DNA of 24,846 nucleotides from Streptomyces olivaceus (GTDB lineage Bacteria; Actinomycetota; Actinomycetes; Streptomycetales; Streptomycetaceae), in NCBI RefSeq assembly GCF_000721235.1, contig NZ_JOFH01000060.1, positions 1-24,846 of the forward strand, in the 5' to 3' direction. This document shows, in pieces, positions 13,870-21,343 of this stretch (the first letter of the stretch is position 1; every line of letters begins with the position of its first letter). The notes beneath the pieces are model-generated. The model saw only the letters and a program-made list of their open reading frames with translations, made no database searches and had not been told where the DNA came from. A program made the translations under genes and the position numbers.

Positions 13870-14589
13870 GTGAGAGTGGTCTCGCTGGTGCCGTCGCTGA
13901 CCGAGGCGGTGGCCCGCACCGTCCCCGGAGCCCTGGCCGGCGCCACCGACTGGTGCACCCATCCGACCGGCCTCGACGTCGCCCGCGTCGGCGGCACCAA
14001 GAACCCGCGGACCGACCGCGTCCTCTCCCTCGCCCCCGACCTGGTCGTCGCCAACGAGGAGGAGAACCGCGCCCCCGACCTGGACGCCCTGCGCGCGGCG
14101 GGCGTCGAGGTGCTGGTGACCGAGGTGCGCACCGTGCCGCAGGCCTTCACCGAGCTGGACCGCGTGCTGACCGCCTGCGGCGCGCCGTCCCGGCCCCGCT
14201 GGCTGGACGAGGCGGAGGACGCCTGGTCGGACCTGCCGGAGACCGGGCCGCGCGTCACCGCCGTCGTCCCGATCTGGCGCAGGCCCTGGATGGTGCTCGG
14301 CCGCGACACCTTCGCGGGCGACGTCCTGTCCCGGCTCGGCGTCGACCACCTCCACGCCCGGCATGCCGAGCGCTACCCGAGGGTCCCGGTGGAGGAGCTG
14401 CGGGCGGCCCGCCCCGGCCTCGTGGTCCTGCCGGACGAGCCGTACCGCTTCACCGCCGACGACGGCCCGGAGGCCTTCCCCGGACTGCCCTGCGCGCTCG
14501 TCGACGGACGGTGCCTCACGTGGTACGGACCGTCGCTGGCCGAGGCGCCCCGGGTGCTGGGCGCGGCCCTGCGAGCAGCGCTCCGCTGA
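13870..14589 (+). CDS. Helical-backbone metal receptor (BtuF-like) domain protein without signal peptide
   Basis: 239 residues from GTG 13870, with GAGGGG at 13855-13860. The sequence opens directly with the domain, RVVSLVPSLTEAVARTVPG, and contains CTHPTGL, VGGTKNPRTDRVLSLAPDLVVANEEENR and a second lobe with VPIWRRPWMVLGRDTFAGDVL. This is the two-lobed, long-helix fold of cobalamin or iron-siderophore binding proteins. There is no signal peptide, lipobox or membrane segment, so the protein should be cytoplasmic, unlike transporter-linked BtuF. It is probably co-transcribed with the XRE-cupin gene. Its last 74 bases overlap the convergent transporter gene. The ligand is unknown. Confidence 0.85.
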   Translation: MRVVSLVPSLTEAVARTVPGALAGATDWCTHPTGLDVARVGGTKNPRTDRVLSLAPDLVVANEEENRAPDLDALRAAGVEVLVTEVRTVPQAFTELDRVLTACGAPSRPRWLDEAEDAWSDLPETGPRVTAVVPIWRRPWMVLGRDTFAGDVLSRLGVDHLHARHAERYPRVPVEELRAARPGLVVLPDEPYRFTADDGPEAFPGLPCALVDGRCLTWYGPSLAEAPRVLGAALRAALR

Positions 14590-15673
14590 CCAGGCCGCGC
14601 GCGGTCCGGGTGGCGGCGGTGCCCCAGGCCGCGACGAGGACGGCGTACAGGGCGACGGCGAGCCAGCCGTAGACGACGAGCCCCGTCTCGCGGGCCAGTG
14701 CCTCGGCGCCGGTGACGCAGGTGCCGACCGGGAAGGTGAACGACCACCACGTCATCGAGAAGCCCATGCCCGCGCGGCGGGCCCGCACGACGTGCGCGGA
14801 TGCGAGGCACAGCCACATCAGCGCGAAGCCCATGACCGGCACCCCGTACAGGACGGCGAAGACCGGGAAGCCGCCGGCGTACGGCCCCGGGACGGCGTCC
14901 GGCGCGGCGGCCGCGAAGTTCCCGGCGGCCGTCGTGGACTGCCCGAGCGGGCCGAGGACCAGGAACAGCGACGGGGTGAGCGCGAGCGGCAGCGGACCGC
15001 CGGTGAGCAGCCTGCCGAAGATCACCGGCAGCGTCACCAGGGTCGCGAGCAGGCTCACGCCGAACATCGCGACGCAGGCCAGCAGCAGCGTCGCCCGCAT
15101 CTGCCCCGGCGGCAGGTGCCCGACCAGCGGTGGGCCGACCGCCGCGGACACCATCGGCGCGACGAGCGGCAGCAGCCACACCGGACTGGCCTCCTCCGCG
15201 GCCACCCGGTGCCGTACGGCCATCAGGTACGGCACCGCCACCGCCGCCGCCAGCCCGACGGCCGTACCGGCGGTGAACAGCACGGCGTCCACCGCGACGG
15301 CCGCCGGTGTGCCGATCCAGTCCCCGCCGACGGCCAGTGCCCCGCCGCCCACGGCCAGCAGGGCCATCGCCAGGCAGCCGTAGAAGGGGGCCGCGGCCGG
15401 ATCGAGCAGGTGCGCGCGGGCCTGGTCGCGGTGGTGGCACCAGTGCAGGGTGCGCGCCGCCAGCAGCGCCGCGAGCAGGAGCAGGGACAGCGCCCACACC
15501 GCCGTGCAGGCCGTGCGCAGCCCGGGTACGCGCCAGGGCAGCCCGGCCCCCGCGGTGCCGACGATCGCGGTGCCCATGACGCAGGCGTACCAGTTCGGCC
15601 CGAGATGACGGACGGCCGGGACACGGCGGGCCGGGGCGGCGACGGGGGAGCGGGGACCGGCTGCGGTGACCAT
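14516..15673 (-). CDS. TDT-family (tellurite-resistance/dicarboxylate, SLAC1-like) membrane transporter
   Basis: 385 residues from the ATG with its A at 15673; GGAG is only about 3 bases upstream, so the start is uncertain. Around ten hydrophobic segments alternate with short loops. The family start HLGPNWYACVMGTAIVG and the late motif MGFSMTWWSFTFPVGT fit TDT proteins (TehA, Mae1, Ssu1, SLAC1). The transported solute may be a dicarboxylate, sulfite or another anion and cannot be decided from sequence. It is divergent from a LysR gene with a 70-base shared control region, the classic arrangement for LysR-controlled exporters. Its 3' end runs 74 bases into the BtuF-like gene. Confidence 0.9.
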   Translation of the reverse strand: MVTAAGPRSPVAAPARRVPAVRHLGPNWYACVMGTAIVGTAGAGLPWRVPGLRTACTAVWALSLLLLAALLAARTLHWCHHRDQARAHLLDPAAAPFYGCLAMALLAVGGGALAVGGDWIGTPAAVAVDAVLFTAGTAVGLAAAVAVPYLMAVRHRVAAEEASPVWLLPLVAPMVSAAVGPPLVGHLPPGQMRATLLLACVAMFGVSLLATLVTLPVIFGRLLTGGPLPLALTPSLFLVLGPLGQSTTAAGNFAAAAPDAVPGPYAGGFPVFAVLYGVPVMGFALMWLCLASAHVVRARRAGMGFSMTWWSFTFPVGTCVTGAEALARETGLVVYGWLAVALYAVLVAAWGTAATRTARGLVSGALLAGPRPAPGAPRPATVRTT

Positions 15674-15729
15674 GGCTCCACGGTTGCGGCGGACGAAGGG
15701 CCTGACCAGAGGCCATCTCCCTATGAGGA

Positions 15730-15746
15730 CATAAGCTGAGGTTATG
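15730..15746 (+). promoter_or_regulatory. LysR-type T-N11-A dyad overlapping the LysR start
   Basis: ATAAGCTGAGGTTAT (15731-15745) is a dyad with T-N11-A between 15732 and 15744; with flanks it reads CATAA-N7-TTATG. The same bases contain TAAGCT (15732-15737) six bases before ATG 15744, the layout of a leaderless -10. LysR binding here would block its own start and be placed upstream of the transporter promoter. Confidence 0.55.
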
Positions 15747-16766
15747 AGCAGCGGTGCGGGGAGCACGGGACGCCCGGGTGGCGGCGGCACGGAGGGCGCA
15801 CGGAGCGGCCGAAGCGGTGGCGGACAGGGCGGCCGGAGCAGCGGCGGGCAGAGCGGGCGGGAACGGGATGTGCCGGGGTCCCTGACGCACCGGGTGCCGG
15901 ACCTCGGCGCCCTGGAACTGCTGCTGGCCGTGGCACGCCTGGGCAGCCTGGGCGGGGCCGCACGGGAACTGGGCATCACCCAGCCCGCCGCCAGCAGCCG
16001 CGTCCGCTCCATGGAGCGCCAGCTCGGGGTCGCCCTGGTGGACCGTTCGCCGCGCGGCTCCCGGCTCACCGACGCCGGTGCACTGGTCACGGACTGGGCC
16101 CGACGGATCGTGGAGGCCGCCGAGGCCTTCGACGCGGGTGCCCAGGCACTGCGGGACCGGCGGGACTCGCGGCTGCGGGTCGCCGCCAGCATGACGATTG
16201 CCGAGTACCTGCTGCCGGGCTGGCTGGTCGCGCTGCGCACCCAGCTGCCGGACACGGCGGTGTCCCTGCTCGCCGGCAACTCGGCGGCGGTCGCGGAGCG
16301 TCTGCTGGCCGACGAGGCGGACGTCGGTTTCGTGGAGGGGGTGAGCGTCCCCGCGGGCCTGGACTCCGCGGTCATCGGCCATGACCGGCTCGTCGTCGTG
16401 GCCGCGCCCGGCCACCCGTGGGCCCGCCGGCGAAAGCCCCTCCCGGCGGCCGAACTGGCCGCGACGCCGCTGATCCTGCGGGAGAAGGGCTCCGGCACGC
16501 GGCAGGTCCTGGACGCGGCCCTGGGCGGTCTGGCCCGCCCGCTGATCGAGCTGTCGTCGACGACGGCGGTGAAGGCGGCGGCGGTGGGCGGCGCCGGTCC
16601 CTCCGTCCTCAGCGAACTGGCCGTCGGCGAGGAGCTGACGACCCGGCGCCTGGTGAGCGTCCCGGTCGTCGGCGCCGCCCTCGCCCGCGACCTGCGCGCC
16701 GTCTGGCCCACCGGCCACCGCCCGACGGGCCCGGCCCGACGCCTGCTGTCGCTGACACAGGGGTAG
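15744..16766 (+). CDS. LysR-family transcriptional regulator
   Basis: 340 residues from ATG 15744; GTG 15870 (residue 43) is an alternative that removes a 42-residue Gly/Ser/Arg-rich leader. A winged HTH follows (LELLLAVARLGSLGGAARELGITQPAASSRV), then the LysR substrate-binding domain with RLRVAASMTIAEYLLPGWL and LLADEADVGFVEG. The C-terminal lobe is complete. Divergent placement and a T-N11-A dyad in the 70-base intergenic region point to control of the TDT transporter. The effector is unknown, though the binding domain resembles the CysB/Cbl/CbbR-like group in layout. The N-terminal leader, if translated, is atypical for the family. Confidence 0.92.
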   Translation: MSSGAGSTGRPGGGGTEGARSGRSGGGQGGRSSGGQSGRERDVPGSLTHRVPDLGALELLLAVARLGSLGGAARELGITQPAASSRVRSMERQLGVALVDRSPRGSRLTDAGALVTDWARRIVEAAEAFDAGAQALRDRRDSRLRVAASMTIAEYLLPGWLVALRTQLPDTAVSLLAGNSAAVAERLLADEADVGFVEGVSVPAGLDSAVIGHDRLVVVAAPGHPWARRRKPLPAAELAATPLILREKGSGTRQVLDAALGGLARPLIELSSTTAVKAAAVGGAGPSVLSELAVGEELTTRRLVSVPVVGAALARDLRAVWPTGHRPTGPARRLLSLTQG

Positions 16767-16781
16767 GGCGCCGCGCTCCCA

Positions 16782-16893
16782 GGTCAGCCGGCCCCGGTGG
16801 GGGTGCGCCGCACGGGTCGGCCGGCCCCAAAGGGGCGCGCACCCCGGGTCAGCCCGCCTCGGCAGGGCGCGCACCCCGCGTCAGCCCGCCTCG
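16782..16893. repeat. 32-bp tandem repeat, 3.5 copies, between the LysR and amidotransferase genes
   Basis: Units begin at 16782 (33 bp), 16815 (32 bp), 16847 (32 bp) and 16879 (partial), each opening with GGTCRGCC or CGTCAGCC and ending with GCGCRCCCCG. The third and fourth copies agree best: 16833-16861 and 16865-16893 differ at one base. The last unit contains the stop codon and final codons of the amidotransferase gene. Hairpin-forming CCCC/GGGG segments could end transcription of both convergent genes. Confidence 0.8.
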
Positions 16894-17603
16894 TAGGACG
16901 CGCTCTCCGGGGAAGTCGCCCCCGCCGCCTCCACCAGCGCCCGCATCACCCGTACGTCCTCGCCCATCTCCGGATGCCACTGCACCCCCAGGACCCAGCC
17001 GGGCCCGGACGGCAGCTCCACGGCCTCCACGGTGCCGTCCACCGCGTGCGCCGACGCGGTGAGTCCGGTGCCGAGCCGGTCCACCGCCTGGTGGTGGTAC
17101 GTCGGTACGGACGCCTCCTCCGGGACCACACCGGCGTAGAGCGTCCCGGGCACCGGCCGCACCGGATGGCGGCCGATGACGCCCACCGCCTCGACGTGGC
17201 CCCCGATGTGCTGGACGAGGGTGCCGCCCAGGGCCACGTTGAGGAGCTGCATGCCCCGGCAGATGCCCAGCAGCGGGACGTGCGCGTCCAGGGCCGCCGC
17301 GACGAGCGCCAGCTCCCAGGTGTCCCGGGCCCGGGCCGGCGGACCCGTGCGCGGGTCGGTCTCGGCGCCGTAGCGGACCGGCTCCACGTCCGGGCCGCCC
17401 GCGATCACCACCCCGTCCAGGCGGGCGACCGTCGCGGCGGCCCGCTCCGGCGCGTCCGGCGGGAGCATCACCGCCAGTCCGCCCGCCCGCTGCACCAGCC
17501 GCGGGTACCCTGCGGGCAGCAGCGCCGCCTCCAGCTCCCACACGCCCCAGCGCGCCCCGGTCTCCAGGTACGTGCTGACGCCGATCAGCGGCCTGTCCGC
17601 CAC
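16881..17603 (-). CDS. Gamma-glutamyl hydrolase, class I glutamine amidotransferase-like (peptidase C26, PuuD-like)
   Basis: 240 residues from the GTG with its G at 17603; AGGAGG stands about 8 bases upstream on the - strand. The catalytic triad is Cys115 (GICRGMQLLNVALGG), His210 and Glu212 (VQWHPEMGED). It starts with DRPLIGVSTYLETGARWGVW, as in gamma-glutamyl-GABA hydrolase PuuD. It should hydrolyse the gamma-glutamyl amide bond. Next to glnA4, and by the model proposed for S. coelicolor (SCO1615), it would release glutamate and glycine from gamma-glutamylglycine, the last step of ethanolamine breakdown. It lies 85 bases downstream of the GntR gene in the same direction. Specificity is inferred from context. 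Confidence 0.9.
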   Translation of the reverse strand: MADRPLIGVSTYLETGARWGVWELEAALLPAGYPRLVQRAGGLAVMLPPDAPERAAATVARLDGVVIAGGPDVEPVRYGAETDPRTGPPARARDTWELALVAAALDAHVPLLGICRGMQLLNVALGGTLVQHIGGHVEAVGVIGRHPVRPVPGTLYAGVVPEEASVPTYHHQAVDRLGTGLTASAHAVDGTVEAVELPSGPGWVLGVQWHPEMGEDVRVMRALVEAAGATSPESASYEAG

Positions 17604-17688
17604 CTTCCGAACCTCCTCGTCACCCTGCAATGGGAAGTATTCACACCCTTGCCGCACCGCCGCCCCGCGGCAACACACGCACGTGCCC

Positions 17689-18423
17689 TCAGGTCAGGAA
17701 GCCGCGCAGCAGCGCCGCCGTCCCGGCGCAGTGCTCCCTGCTGATCTCCCGCGCCCCGTCCGCGTCCCCCTCGAGCACGGCCTCCACCAGGGCGGCGTGC
17801 TGCCGCTGGGAGTGCTCCAGGTTGCGGACCAGCAGCGGAATGCAGTCCAGCAGGTCGTTCAGGGTCGCCCGGACCGCCGCGTACTGCGCCGCCAGGGACG
17901 GCGAGCCGCACAGCTCCGCGAGGGTGAGGTGCAGCCGCGTGTCCAGCCGCCGGTACTGCGCGAGCGGCGCCTCCCGGGTCCCGGCCAGCGCCCCGCGCAG
18001 CCGCGCCGCCCGTGCCGGCGTCAGCCCGTGCGCCGCGCACAGACCCGCGGCCCCCGCCTCGAGCACCTCACGGAAGCGCAGCACGTCCTCGATGTCGACC
18101 CCGGCCACCCGGCGCCGCAGTTCGTCCTCGCCGCCCGCGTCGGCCCGGGGCCGTACGAATGTGCCGCCGTACCTGCCCCGCCGCGCCTCGACGAGCCCCT
18201 GGTCCTGGAGCACCCGCAGCACCTCGCGCAGCGTCACCCGGCTGATCCCCAGCCGCTCCGCCAGCACCCGCTCGGCCGGCAGCCGCTCGCCGGCCGGGAC
18301 CAGGCCCAGCCTGACCACCTGGAGGATCTGCTCCAGCGCCTCCTCGAAGCCGTTGCCCGCCCGCACCGGCCGCAGCACCGGTGCGAGCCGGTCCGTCACG
18401 CTCCCCCCGGTTTCCTCCGGCAT
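17689..18423 (-). CDS. epuRI: GntR/FadR-family regulator, presumed EpuRI of ethanolamine utilisation
   Basis: 244 residues from the ATG with its A at 18423. The N-terminal winged HTH (residues about 25-85) has the GntR pattern ERLPAERVLAERLGISRVTLREVLRVLQDQGLV. The C-terminal FCD domain (about 105-235, from DIEDVLRFREVLEAGAAGL) is an all-helical ligand- and often metal-binding bundle. It is divergent from glnA4 with 74 bases between starts. The same arrangement is known in S. coelicolor, where the SCO1614 product EpuRI represses glnA4; the name is given on this positional identity. An AAGGT-N10-ACCTT dyad over the glnA4 -10 is a candidate operator. Confidence 0.9.
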   Translation of the reverse strand: MPEETGGSVTDRLAPVLRPVRAGNGFEEALEQILQVVRLGLVPAGERLPAERVLAERLGISRVTLREVLRVLQDQGLVEARRGRYGGTFVRPRADAGGEDELRRRVAGVDIEDVLRFREVLEAGAAGLCAAHGLTPARAARLRGALAGTREAPLAQYRRLDTRLHLTLAELCGSPSLAAQYAAVRATLNDLLDCIPLLVRNLEHSQRQHAALVEAVLEGDADGAREISREHCAGTAALLRGFLT

Positions 18424-18437
18424 GCGGCCGCGCCCCC

Positions 18438-18467
18438 TTCCCAAGCAAAGGTTCCCGGCAATACCTT
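18438..18467 (+). promoter_or_regulatory. glnA4 promoter with overlapping dyad (candidate EpuRI operator)
   Basis: TTCCCA (18438-18443) and TACCTT (18462-18467) are 18 bases apart and would start transcription about 25 bases before GTG 18498. AAGGT (18448-18452) and ACCTT (18463-18467) form a 5-bp dyad with 10 bases between arms, covering the -10, a position suited to repression. Confidence 0.45.
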
Positions 18468-18497
18468 ATGGCTCCTGGTCAGAAGGAGGCTCTCCCC

Positions 18498-19862
18498 GTG
18501 GCAGACCGCACAGCCCCGCTCGGGGTCGAGGCACTGCACGCCCTCGTCGCCGCCGGTGACGTCGACACCGTCGTCCTGGCCTTCCCCGACATGCAGGGGC
18601 GCCTCCAGGGCAAGCGGTTCGCCGCGCGCTTCTTCCTCGACGAGGTCCTGCGACACGGCACGGAGGGCTGCAACTACCTCCTCGCCGTCGACGCCGACAT
18701 GAACACCGTCGACGGCTACGCCATGTCCTCCTGGGACCGCGGCTACGGCGACTTCGCCATGCACGCCGACCTGGCCACCCTGCGCCGCCTCCCGTGGAAC
18801 GAGGGCACCGCGATGGCCGTCGCCGACCTCGCCTGGGAGGACGGCACCCCGGTGCCCGCCGCGCCCCGCCACATCCTGCGCCGCCAGCTGGAGCGCCTGG
18901 CCGAGCACGGGCACACCGCCCAGGTCGGCACGGAGCTGGAGTTCATCGTCTTCCGCGACACCTACGAGCACGCCTGGGACGCGGACTACCGCGGGCTGAC
19001 CCCCGCCAACCAGTACAACGTCGACTACTCCGTCCTCGGCACCGGCCGCGTCGAACCCCTGCTGCGCCGCATCCGCAACGAGATGGCCGGCGCCGGCCTC
19101 ACCGTCGAGTCCGCCAAGGGCGAGTGCAACCCCGGCCAGCACGAGATCGCCTTCCGCTACGCCGAGGCCCTGGTCACCTGCGACCAGCACGCGGTCTACA
19201 AGACCGGCGCCAAGGAGATCGCCGCCCAGGAGGGCATGTCCCTCACCTTCATGGCCAAGTACAACGAACGCGAGGGCAACTCCTGCCACATCCACCTCTC
19301 GCTCGCCGACCGGACCGGCACCAGCGTCATGGCCGGTGACCACGAGGACGGCATGTCCGAGGTCATGCGGCACTTCCTCGCCGGACAACTCGTGGCGCTG
19401 CGCGAGTTCTCCCTGCTCTACGCCCCGCACATCAACTCGTACAAACGCTTCCAGCCCGGCTCCTTCGCCCCCACCGCCGTCGCCTGGGGCCGCGACAACC
19501 GCACCTGCGCCCTGCGCGTCGTCGGCCACGGCCGCTCCCTGCGCTTCGAGAACCGCCTACCCGGCGGCGACGTCAACCCGTACCTCGCCGTGGCCGGCAT
19601 GGTCGCGGCCGGGCTGCACGGCGTCGAACAGCGCCTGGAGCTGCCCGAGCCGTGCTCCGGCAACGCCTACGCCGCCGACTACGAGCACGTCCCCACCACC
19701 CTGCGCGAGGCCGCCGAGCTGTGGGAGAACAGCGCCCTCGCCAAGGCCGCCTTCGGGGACGAGATCGTCGCCCACTACCGCAACATGGCGCGCGTCGAGC
19801 TGGACGCCTTCGACGCCGCGGTCACGGACTGGGAGCTGCGCCGCTCCTTCGAACGCATGTGA
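18498..19862 (+). CDS. glnA4: Gamma-glutamylethanolamide synthetase, glutamine synthetase I-like (GlnA4)
   Basis: 454 residues from GTG 18498, chosen because AAGGAGG (18483-18489) stands 8 bases upstream; ATG 18468 lies too near the promoter. The beta-Grasp part (DVDTVVLAFPDMQGRLQGKR) and a complete GS catalytic domain are present. Visible motifs are ELEFIVF (metal Glu146), SAKGECNPGQHEI, GNSCHIHLSL, NSYKRFQPGSFAP and RFENRLPGGDVNPYLA. GS-like enzymes of this branch ligate glutamate to amines other than ammonia. In S. coelicolor the positional counterpart, GlnA4 (SCO1613), makes gamma-glutamylethanolamide from ethanolamine, glutamate and ATP. It is first in an operon with the aldehyde dehydrogenase (8-base gap) and the short-chain dehydrogenase. 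Substrate choice rests on this identity, not on the motifs alone. Confidence 0.92.
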   Translation: MADRTAPLGVEALHALVAAGDVDTVVLAFPDMQGRLQGKRFAARFFLDEVLRHGTEGCNYLLAVDADMNTVDGYAMSSWDRGYGDFAMHADLATLRRLPWNEGTAMAVADLAWEDGTPVPAAPRHILRRQLERLAEHGHTAQVGTELEFIVFRDTYEHAWDADYRGLTPANQYNVDYSVLGTGRVEPLLRRIRNEMAGAGLTVESAKGECNPGQHEIAFRYAEALVTCDQHAVYKTGAKEIAAQEGMSLTFMAKYNEREGNSCHIHLSLADRTGTSVMAGDHEDGMSEVMRHFLAGQLVALREFSLLYAPHINSYKRFQPGSFAPTAVAWGRDNRTCALRVVGHGRSLRFENRLPGGDVNPYLAVAGMVAAGLHGVEQRLELPEPCSGNAYAADYEHVPTTLREAAELWENSALAKAAFGDEIVAHYRNMARVELDAFDAAVTDWELRRSFERM

Positions 19863-19870
19863 GGCACCCG

Positions 19871-21337
19871 TTGTCCGAGCACCCCCTCCCGACCGAGGAA
19901 CCCCCTTTGTTCGAGCCGTCCGAGCCTTCCGAGCCGTCCGAGCCCTCCGAGGAAGGCCCCGACGCGCTGCGGGTGCTGAACCCCGCCACCGAGGAGGTCG
20001 TCGCCACCGTCCCCGCCGCCTCCGCGGCCGACGTCGACGCCGCCGTCGTACGGGCCGCCCGGGCACAGACCGCCTGGGCCGCCCTCGGCCCCGGCGATCG
20101 CGCCCGGCTGCTGCGCCGGTTCGCCGCCGTCGTGGACGAGCACGTGGAGGAACTGGCCCGGCTGGAGGTCCGCGAGGCCGGGCACCTCGTCGGGAACGCC
20201 CGCTGGGAGGCCGGCAACGTCCGCGACCTGCTCGACTACGCCGCCGGGGGCGTGGAGCGGCTCACCGGGCGCCAGATCCCGGTCGCCGGCGGCCTGGACG
20301 TCACGCTCCTCGAACCGCTCGGGGTCGTGGGCGTGATCGCCCCCTGGAACTTCCCGATGCCCATCGCCGCCTGGGCCACCGCGCCGGCGCTCGCGGCGGG
20401 CAACGCGGTCCTCCTCAAGCCCGCCGAGACGACCCCGCTCACCGCACTGCGCCTGGCCGAACTGGCCCTGGCGGCCGGACTCCCCGAGGGCCTGTTCCAG
20501 GTGCTGCCCGGACCCGGGCCGGTCACGGGCGACGCGCTGGTCGGGCACCCGGGCGTCGCCAAGATCGTCTTCACCGGGTCCACCGCCGTGGGCCGGCGGG
20601 TGGCCGCCAAGGGCGCGGCCCTCCTCAAACCCGTCACCCTCGAACTCGGCGGCAAGAGCCCCAACATCGTCTTCGCCGACGCCGACCTGGAGGCCGCCGC
20701 GGCCGCCACGCCCATGTCCTTCCTCGACAACAGCGGCCAGGACTGCTGCGCCCGCACCCGGATCCTCGTCCAGCGGTCCGTGTACGACCGCTTCCTCGCC
20801 CTGCTCGCCCCCGCGATCGAGGCCGTCCGCGTCGGCGACCCGGCCGACGAGAGCACCGGCATGGGCCCGCTGATCTCCCGCGCCCAGCTGGAGCGCGTGC
20901 GCTCCTACGTCCCCGACGACGCCACCGGCATCCGCGGCAGCGCCCCCGAGGGCGGCCCCGGCTTCTGGTTCCCGCCGACCGTCCTCACCGGCGTCGACGC
21001 GCACGCGCGCGTGGCCGTCGAGGAGGTCTTCGGGCCCGTCGCCGTCGTCCTGCCCTTCGAGGACGAGGCCGACGCGATCCGCCTCGCCAACGCCACCGAC
21101 TACGGCCTCGCCGGATCACTGTGGACCCGGGACGTCGGCCGTGCCCTGCGCGTGTCCGGCGCGGTGCGCGCCGGGAACCTGTCCGTCAACTCCCACGCCG
21201 GCGTCCGCTACTGGACGCCGTTCGGCGGGTTCAAACAGTCCGGGCTCGGCCGGGAACTCGGTCCGGACGCGCTGACCGCCTTCACCGAGACCAAGAACGT
21301 CTTCCTCAGCAACGTCTCGCCGAGCACGGAGGCCTAG
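19871..21337 (+). CDS. NAD(P)-dependent aldehyde dehydrogenase of the ethanolamine pathway
   Basis: 488 residues if started at TTG 19871 (GTGAGG six bases upstream); TTG 19907 is an alternative with GAGGA upstream. The ALDH core is complete: IAPWNFPMPIAAWATAPALA, FTGSTAVGRRVAAKGA, catalytic Glu258 in LELGGKSPN, nucleophile Cys292 in SGQDCCARTR, and the end motif YWTPFGGFKQSGLGRELG. The N-terminal extension is acidic with four EPS repeats. It probably oxidises the gamma-glutamylated aldehyde to gamma-glutamylglycine, following the model for S. coelicolor SCO1612. It lies 8 bases after glnA4 and 6 bases before the dehydrogenase gene, so the three are surely co-transcribed. Confidence 0.92.
   Translation: MSEHPLPTEEPPLFEPSEPSEPSEPSEEGPDALRVLNPATEEVVATVPAASAADVDAAVVRAARAQTAWAALGPGDRARLLRRFAAVVDEHVEELARLEVREAGHLVGNARWEAGNVRDLLDYAAGGVERLTGRQIPVAGGLDVTLLEPLGVVGVIAPWNFPMPIAAWATAPALAAGNAVLLKPAETTPLTALRLAELALAAGLPEGLFQVLPGPGPVTGDALVGHPGVAKIVFTGSTAVGRRVAAKGAALLKPVTLELGGKSPNIVFADADLEAAAAATPMSFLDNSGQDCCARTRILVQRSVYDRFLALLAPAIEAVRVGDPADESTGMGPLISRAQLERVRSYVPDDATGIRGSAPEGGPGFWFPPTVLTGVDAHARVAVEEVFGPVAVVLPFEDEADAIRLANATDYGLAGSLWTRDVGRALRVSGAVRAGNLSVNSHAGVRYWTPFGGFKQSGLGRELGPDALTAFTETKNVFLSNVSPSTEA
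19913..19948 (+). repeat. Four tandem 9-bp repeats encoding (Glu-Pro-Ser)4
   Basis: GAGCCNTCC is repeated at 19913, 19922, 19931 and 19940 near the 5' end of the aldehyde dehydrogenase gene, differing only at third codon positions. The repeat lies after both possible TTG starts and before the conserved domain, so it encodes a flexible acidic linker. Confidence 0.8.
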
Positions 21338-21343
21338 CCACTC

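Noticed and set aside
16782..16893. The 32-bp repeats as a CRISPR array
   Set aside because: Units are directly adjacent with no spacers, they diverge from one another, and no cas genes are nearby.
16881..17603. The amidotransferase-like protein as a GMP synthase or CTP synthase glutaminase subunit
   Set aside because: It is a stand-alone PuuD-like protein beside a gamma-glutamyl ligase operon, with no synthetase partner domain.
18424..18431. GCGGCCGC palindrome next to the epuRI start
   Set aside because: An 8-bp GC palindrome is expected by chance in 73% GC DNA and is not placed like an operator for either start.
18468..18470. ATG 18468 as the glnA4 start
   Set aside because: It abuts the likely -10 and has no SD; GTG 18498 has AAGGAGG eight bases upstream and gives the usual family length.
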